Assembly (NCBI GenBank): GCA_902491895.1
Contig: CABUJH010000069.1
Location: 1 to 8,583 of the forward strand
DNA from: an uncultured Collinsella sp.
GTDB taxonomy: Bacteria > Actinomycetota > Coriobacteriia > Coriobacteriales > Coriobacteriaceae
Length of the DNA: 8,583 nucleotides
Direction: 5' to 3'
The notes beneath the pieces are model-generated. The model saw only the letters and a program-made list of their open reading frames with translations, had not been told where the DNA came from and did no database searches. Shown here piece by piece: positions 6,522-8,583 of the stretch. Numbering within the stretch: the stretch's first letter is position 1; each line of letters opens with the position of its first letter. A program made the translations under genes and the position numbers.

Positions 6522-7880
6522 ATGGCGGAATTCAAATCGAGCGCGATTGATTACGGTGTCGTAGAAGCCGTACAAACGCAAGCCTTCGACGTGGTCGTCA
6601 TCGGAGGCGGCCCCGCCGGTATGGCGGCCGCACTTGCCGCGCATAAGGCCGGCGAGCATGTGGCGATCGTGGAGCGCGAGCAGCATCTGGGCGGCATCCT
6701 GCGCCAGTGCATTCATCCCGGCTTTGGCCTGTCGTACTTTAAACAGGAGCTCACCGGTCCCGAGTACGCGCAGCGCTTTATCGACCAGGTGCACGCAACC
6801 GACATTGCGCTGTTCTTGGACAGCATGGTGCTTGGGATTGATTCAGGCGAGCCTACGGAAGACACCGCGGTCCATACCGTCACGCTCATGAGCCCTGCCG
6901 GCATGCTGCAGCTCACCGGGCGCGCGATCGTCCTTGCCATGGGTTGCCGCGAGCGCACCCGCAGCGAGATCAAGATCCCTGGCAGCCGACCCGCCGGCGT
7001 GTTTACGGCGGGCCTGGCGCAGCGATACATCAATATCGAAAACCTTAAGCCCGGATCGCGCGCCGTCATTTTGGGCTCGGGCGACATCGGGCTTATCATG
7101 GCGCGCCGCTGCACGCTCGAAGGGATTTCCGTCGAGGGCGTCTACGAGCTCATGCCGTACGCCAACGGCCTGCGCCGCAACGTCAAGAACTGCCTGGACG
7201 ACTTTGGAATTCCGCTGCACTTGTCCACCACCGTCACACGCGTGATCGGGCACGACCGCGTGGAGGCCGTCGAGGTGAGTCAGGTCGACGAGCATCTGGC
7301 GCCCATTGCCGGGACGGAGCGCATCGTTCCGTGTGACACACTGCTGCTTTCGGTGGGCTTGATTCCCGAGAACGAGCTTTCGGTGAGCGCGGGCGTTGAG
7401 CTTGACCCGCGCACGCGCGGCGCCGTGGTGGACCAGAGCCTGCAGACGGACGTGCCGGGAATCTTTGCCTGTGGCAACGTGCTGCACGTACACGACCTGG
7501 CCGACAACGTAACAACCGAGTCCGAGAGGGCTGGCGCAGCTGCGGCGGCGTACGCGCTGGGCGGCGGAGCCGAGACGGACGCGGTCGCGGACACGGGCTG
7601 CGAGCTCACGGTCTCCCCCGCCGGCATTGCGGGCTACGCGCTGCCGGGACGCATTACGGCCGTGGCGCTCACCAAACTCAACTTCCGCGTGCGCCGGCCA
7701 GTCGATGCCGCCTGCGTGAGGATCTTGGCTGACGGCGAGGAACTGTTCGCCGGCAAGGTCCGTGCGTTTAAACCGAGCGTAATGGAGAGTTTCCCGCTAC
7801 CGGCAAAGGTGATTCAGCGTGCACTCGACCTGGGTGCCGGCGAAATTGTCCTGTCCGTCGACCCTGTTGAGGAGGCATAA
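6522..7880 (+). CDS. FAD/NAD(P)-dependent oxidoreductase, thioredoxin-reductase-like partner of the GlpA-like enzyme
   Basis: The protein has 452 residues and two nucleotide-binding folds. FAD binds at VVVIGGGPAGMAAA (24-37), followed by GGILRQCIHPGFG (57-69). A central NAD(P) site is AVILGSGDIG (181-190). The second FAD motif is GIFACGNVLHVHD (313-325). A C-terminal extension of about 90 residues (from about 362) resembles that of the partner flavoproteins found beside GlpA-like and DUF1667 genes. There is no CxxC redox pair of true thioredoxin reductase. It likely moves electrons between the Fe-S/flavin of the upstream subunit and NAD(P). AAGGAGG inside the end of the preceding gene lies 9 bases before ATG 6522, so the two genes are translationally linked. 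Anaerobic GlpB is a different, shorter flavoprotein, so I do not use that symbol. Confidence 0.87.
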   Translation: MAEFKSSAIDYGVVEAVQTQAFDVVVIGGGPAGMAAALAAHKAGEHVAIVEREQHLGGILRQCIHPGFGLSYFKQELTGPEYAQRFIDQVHATDIALFLDSMVLGIDSGEPTEDTAVHTVTLMSPAGMLQLTGRAIVLAMGCRERTRSEIKIPGSRPAGVFTAGLAQRYINIENLKPGSRAVILGSGDIGLIMARRCTLEGISVEGVYELMPYANGLRRNVKNCLDDFGIPLHLSTTVTRVIGHDRVEAVEVSQVDEHLAPIAGTERIVPCDTLLLSVGLIPENELSVSAGVELDPRTRGAVVDQSLQTDVPGIFACGNVLHVHDLADNVTTESERAGAAAAAYALGGGAETDAVADTGCELTVSPAGIAGYALPGRITAVALTKLNFRVRRPVDAACVRILADGEELFAGKVRAFKPSVMESFPLPAKVIQRALDLGAGEIVLSVDPVEEA

Positions 7881-7883
7881 ACT

Positions 7884-8282
7884 ATGAGCACGAACGCGAT
7901 CGAGACGCTCAAGTTCAACTGCACCACCTGTCCATCCGAGTGCCTCCTGACCGTAGAGGTGGAGCGTGACGCAGCCGGCGCCCTGGTAGAGGTGCACTCC
8001 GTGACCGGCAACAGATGCCCGCGCGGTGATAAGTTCGCACATCAGGAGCTCACCTGCCCCATGCGCGTACTCACGACGACCGTGGCCGTCTCCGGCGGCG
8101 ACGAAGCGCTTCTGCCTGTGCGCACGGCCGAAGCCATCCCGCTGGCACTCCACGCCCAAGCCATGGACCTCATCCGAGGCCTAGTCGTCAACGCCCCCAT
8201 CCACATGGGCGACATCGTGCTGGAAGACCTTCTCAACACGGGCATCGACCTCATCGCCAGCATGGACATCGACCCAGCCTAA
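7884..8282 (+). CDS. DUF1667 small four-cysteine protein, third subunit of the redox operon
   Basis: The protein has 132 residues. The N-terminal half carries FNC13TTC16PSEC20 and GNRC45PRGDKFAHQE, followed by PMRVLTTTV (59-67), the signature layout of DUF1667. The four conserved cysteines could bind an Fe-S cluster or zinc; C58 is an extra one. DUF1667 genes regularly follow a GlpA-like and an FAD/NAD(P) oxidoreductase gene, for example in Thermotoga and clostridia, so it is probably an electron-transfer or assembly subunit of the same complex. The length is normal for the family. GAGGAGG in the end of the preceding gene precedes ATG 7884 by 8 bases, and the intergenic gap is 3 bases. It is the last gene of the operon. 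Confidence 0.88.
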   Translation: MSTNAIETLKFNCTTCPSECLLTVEVERDAAGALVEVHSVTGNRCPRGDKFAHQELTCPMRVLTTTVAVSGGDEALLPVRTAEAIPLALHAQAMDLIRGLVVNAPIHMGDIVLEDLLNTGIDLIASMDIDPA

Positions 8283-8298
8283 GCAGCTAATTTAGGAC

Positions 8299-8318
8299 GG
8301 GGCTCTTTTAGCCACCCC
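8299..8318 (+). terminator. Weak terminator-like hairpin after the redox operon
   Basis: GGGGCT pairs with AGCC-A-CCCC with a one-base bulge and a short TCTTTT loop, 16 bases after the stop codon. It is followed by C-rich sequence instead of a U tract, so intrinsic termination would be poor. The C-rich, G-poor stretch after it (8315-8336) would suit Rho loading. Confidence 0.3.
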
Positions 8319-8341
8319 ACCATCCACCCCCCCCTCCTCAA

Positions 8342-8403
8342 TTGCGGTGAAATAGTTCCTGATTTCCGCCAAACCCCGGCATCCAGGAACTATTCCACCG
8401 CAA
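8342..8403. repeat. 62-bp near-perfect palindrome downstream of the redox operon
   Basis: TTGCGGTGAAATAGTTCCTG (8342-8361) pairs with 8384-8403 at 19 of 20 positions around a 22-nt loop. The one mismatch, A8350 with C8395, is a G-U pair in minus-strand RNA, the same kind of arm difference as in the palindromes at 4733-4870, though the sequence is unrelated. No U tract follows on either strand, so it is not an ordinary intrinsic terminator. Confidence 0.85.
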
Positions 8404-8457
8404 CTTGCCTTGGGACTGGTATTTAGCTTATTCCTACTTTAGTGCCATTTCAAAACT

Positions 8458-8583
8458 ATGCCGGATTACGGGGCTGATTCGGAGACCCCCATCCATACCG
8501 GCAATTTTCGATTTTTGATAAGCCATCTACCTGCACTGATAATTGTCCTTGGGGGAAGCGGGCACTGCGGGGGCGCGTCAACA
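8458..8583 (+). other. Open reading frame running off the right edge, doubtful
   Basis: From ATG 8458 the frame stays open for 42 codons to the window end (beginning MPDYGADSETPIHTGNF). There is no ribosome site before it, and the frame covers the palindrome at 8459-8503, so the sequence may be an intergenic repeat element and not a gene. I recognise no domain. Confidence 0.25.
8459..8503. repeat. Imperfect palindrome near the right edge
   Basis: TGCCGG (8459-8464) pairs with CCGGCA (8498-8503), and an inner GGGG (8470-8473) can pair with CCCC (within 8486-8490). Together they give a nested stem of about 10 pairs with internal loops. No terminator U tract follows the inner stem, but TTTTCGATTTTT lies right after the outer stem on the plus strand. 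Confidence 0.4.

Noticed and set aside
8342..8403. Ordinary rho-independent terminator for the redox operon
   Set aside because: The stem is strong, but neither strand has a U tract after it, and the loop of 22 nt is far larger than usual.

Overview
The window looks like part of a chromosome of a high-GC gut actinobacterium of class Coriobacteriia, most likely Collinsella or a close relative. This rests on three things: GC-rich codon use, strong GGAGG-type ribosome sites, and the family mix (a ThrRS without a TGS domain, a NusG paralog leading a surface-polysaccharide cluster, and a GlpA-like/thioredoxin-reductase-like/DUF1667 redox trio). The taxonomy is inferred from pattern recognition; no search was run.

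Left part (1-2100, minus strand): the head of a surface-polysaccharide operon, transcribed leftward off the window. The order is a specialised NusG-family antiterminator (LoaP-like, 1290-1880), a polyprenyl-phosphate hexose-1-phosphate transferase (504-1256), and a DUF4422 glycosyltransferase-type protein whose frame stops early at position 50. The two glycan genes are visibly more AT-rich than the rest. The presumed promoter (TATAAT, 2003-2008 minus) lies between two 12-bp inverted repeats (1972-1983 and 2082-2093). This suggests an invertible, phase-variable promoter feeding an antiterminator and then a capsule/exopolysaccharide operon.

Middle (2107-4700, minus strand): tandem terminators (2107-2134, 2149-2184) separate that operon from thrS (2208-3971). 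thrS has a clear promoter and a 10-bp stem-loop at the very start of its leader. Upstream is a small membrane protein with two C-terminal zinc ribbons (4201-4632), followed by an imperfect terminator hairpin.

Divergent intergenic region (4678-5038): two tandem 81-bp-period copies of a long palindrome built on TCTGTAACA half-sites, then another palindrome enclosing a degenerate half-site, then a short TTGAC/GTCAA operator-like dyad next to the start of the redox operon.

Right part (5039-8282, plus strand): a tight three-gene operon. It encodes a GlpA-like FAD dehydrogenase with a C-terminal BFD-type [2Fe-2S] domain, an FAD/NAD(P) thioredoxin-reductase-like oxidoreductase, and a small four-cysteine DUF1667 protein. 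Gene gaps are 1 and 3 bases, and each downstream ribosome site is embedded in the preceding gene. The three probably form one complex that oxidises glycerol-3-phosphate or a related hydroxy acid and passes electrons through Fe-S and flavin to NAD(P).

Right end (8283-8583): a weak terminator-like hairpin, a 62-bp near-perfect palindrome, and an open frame running off the window that contains a further palindrome.
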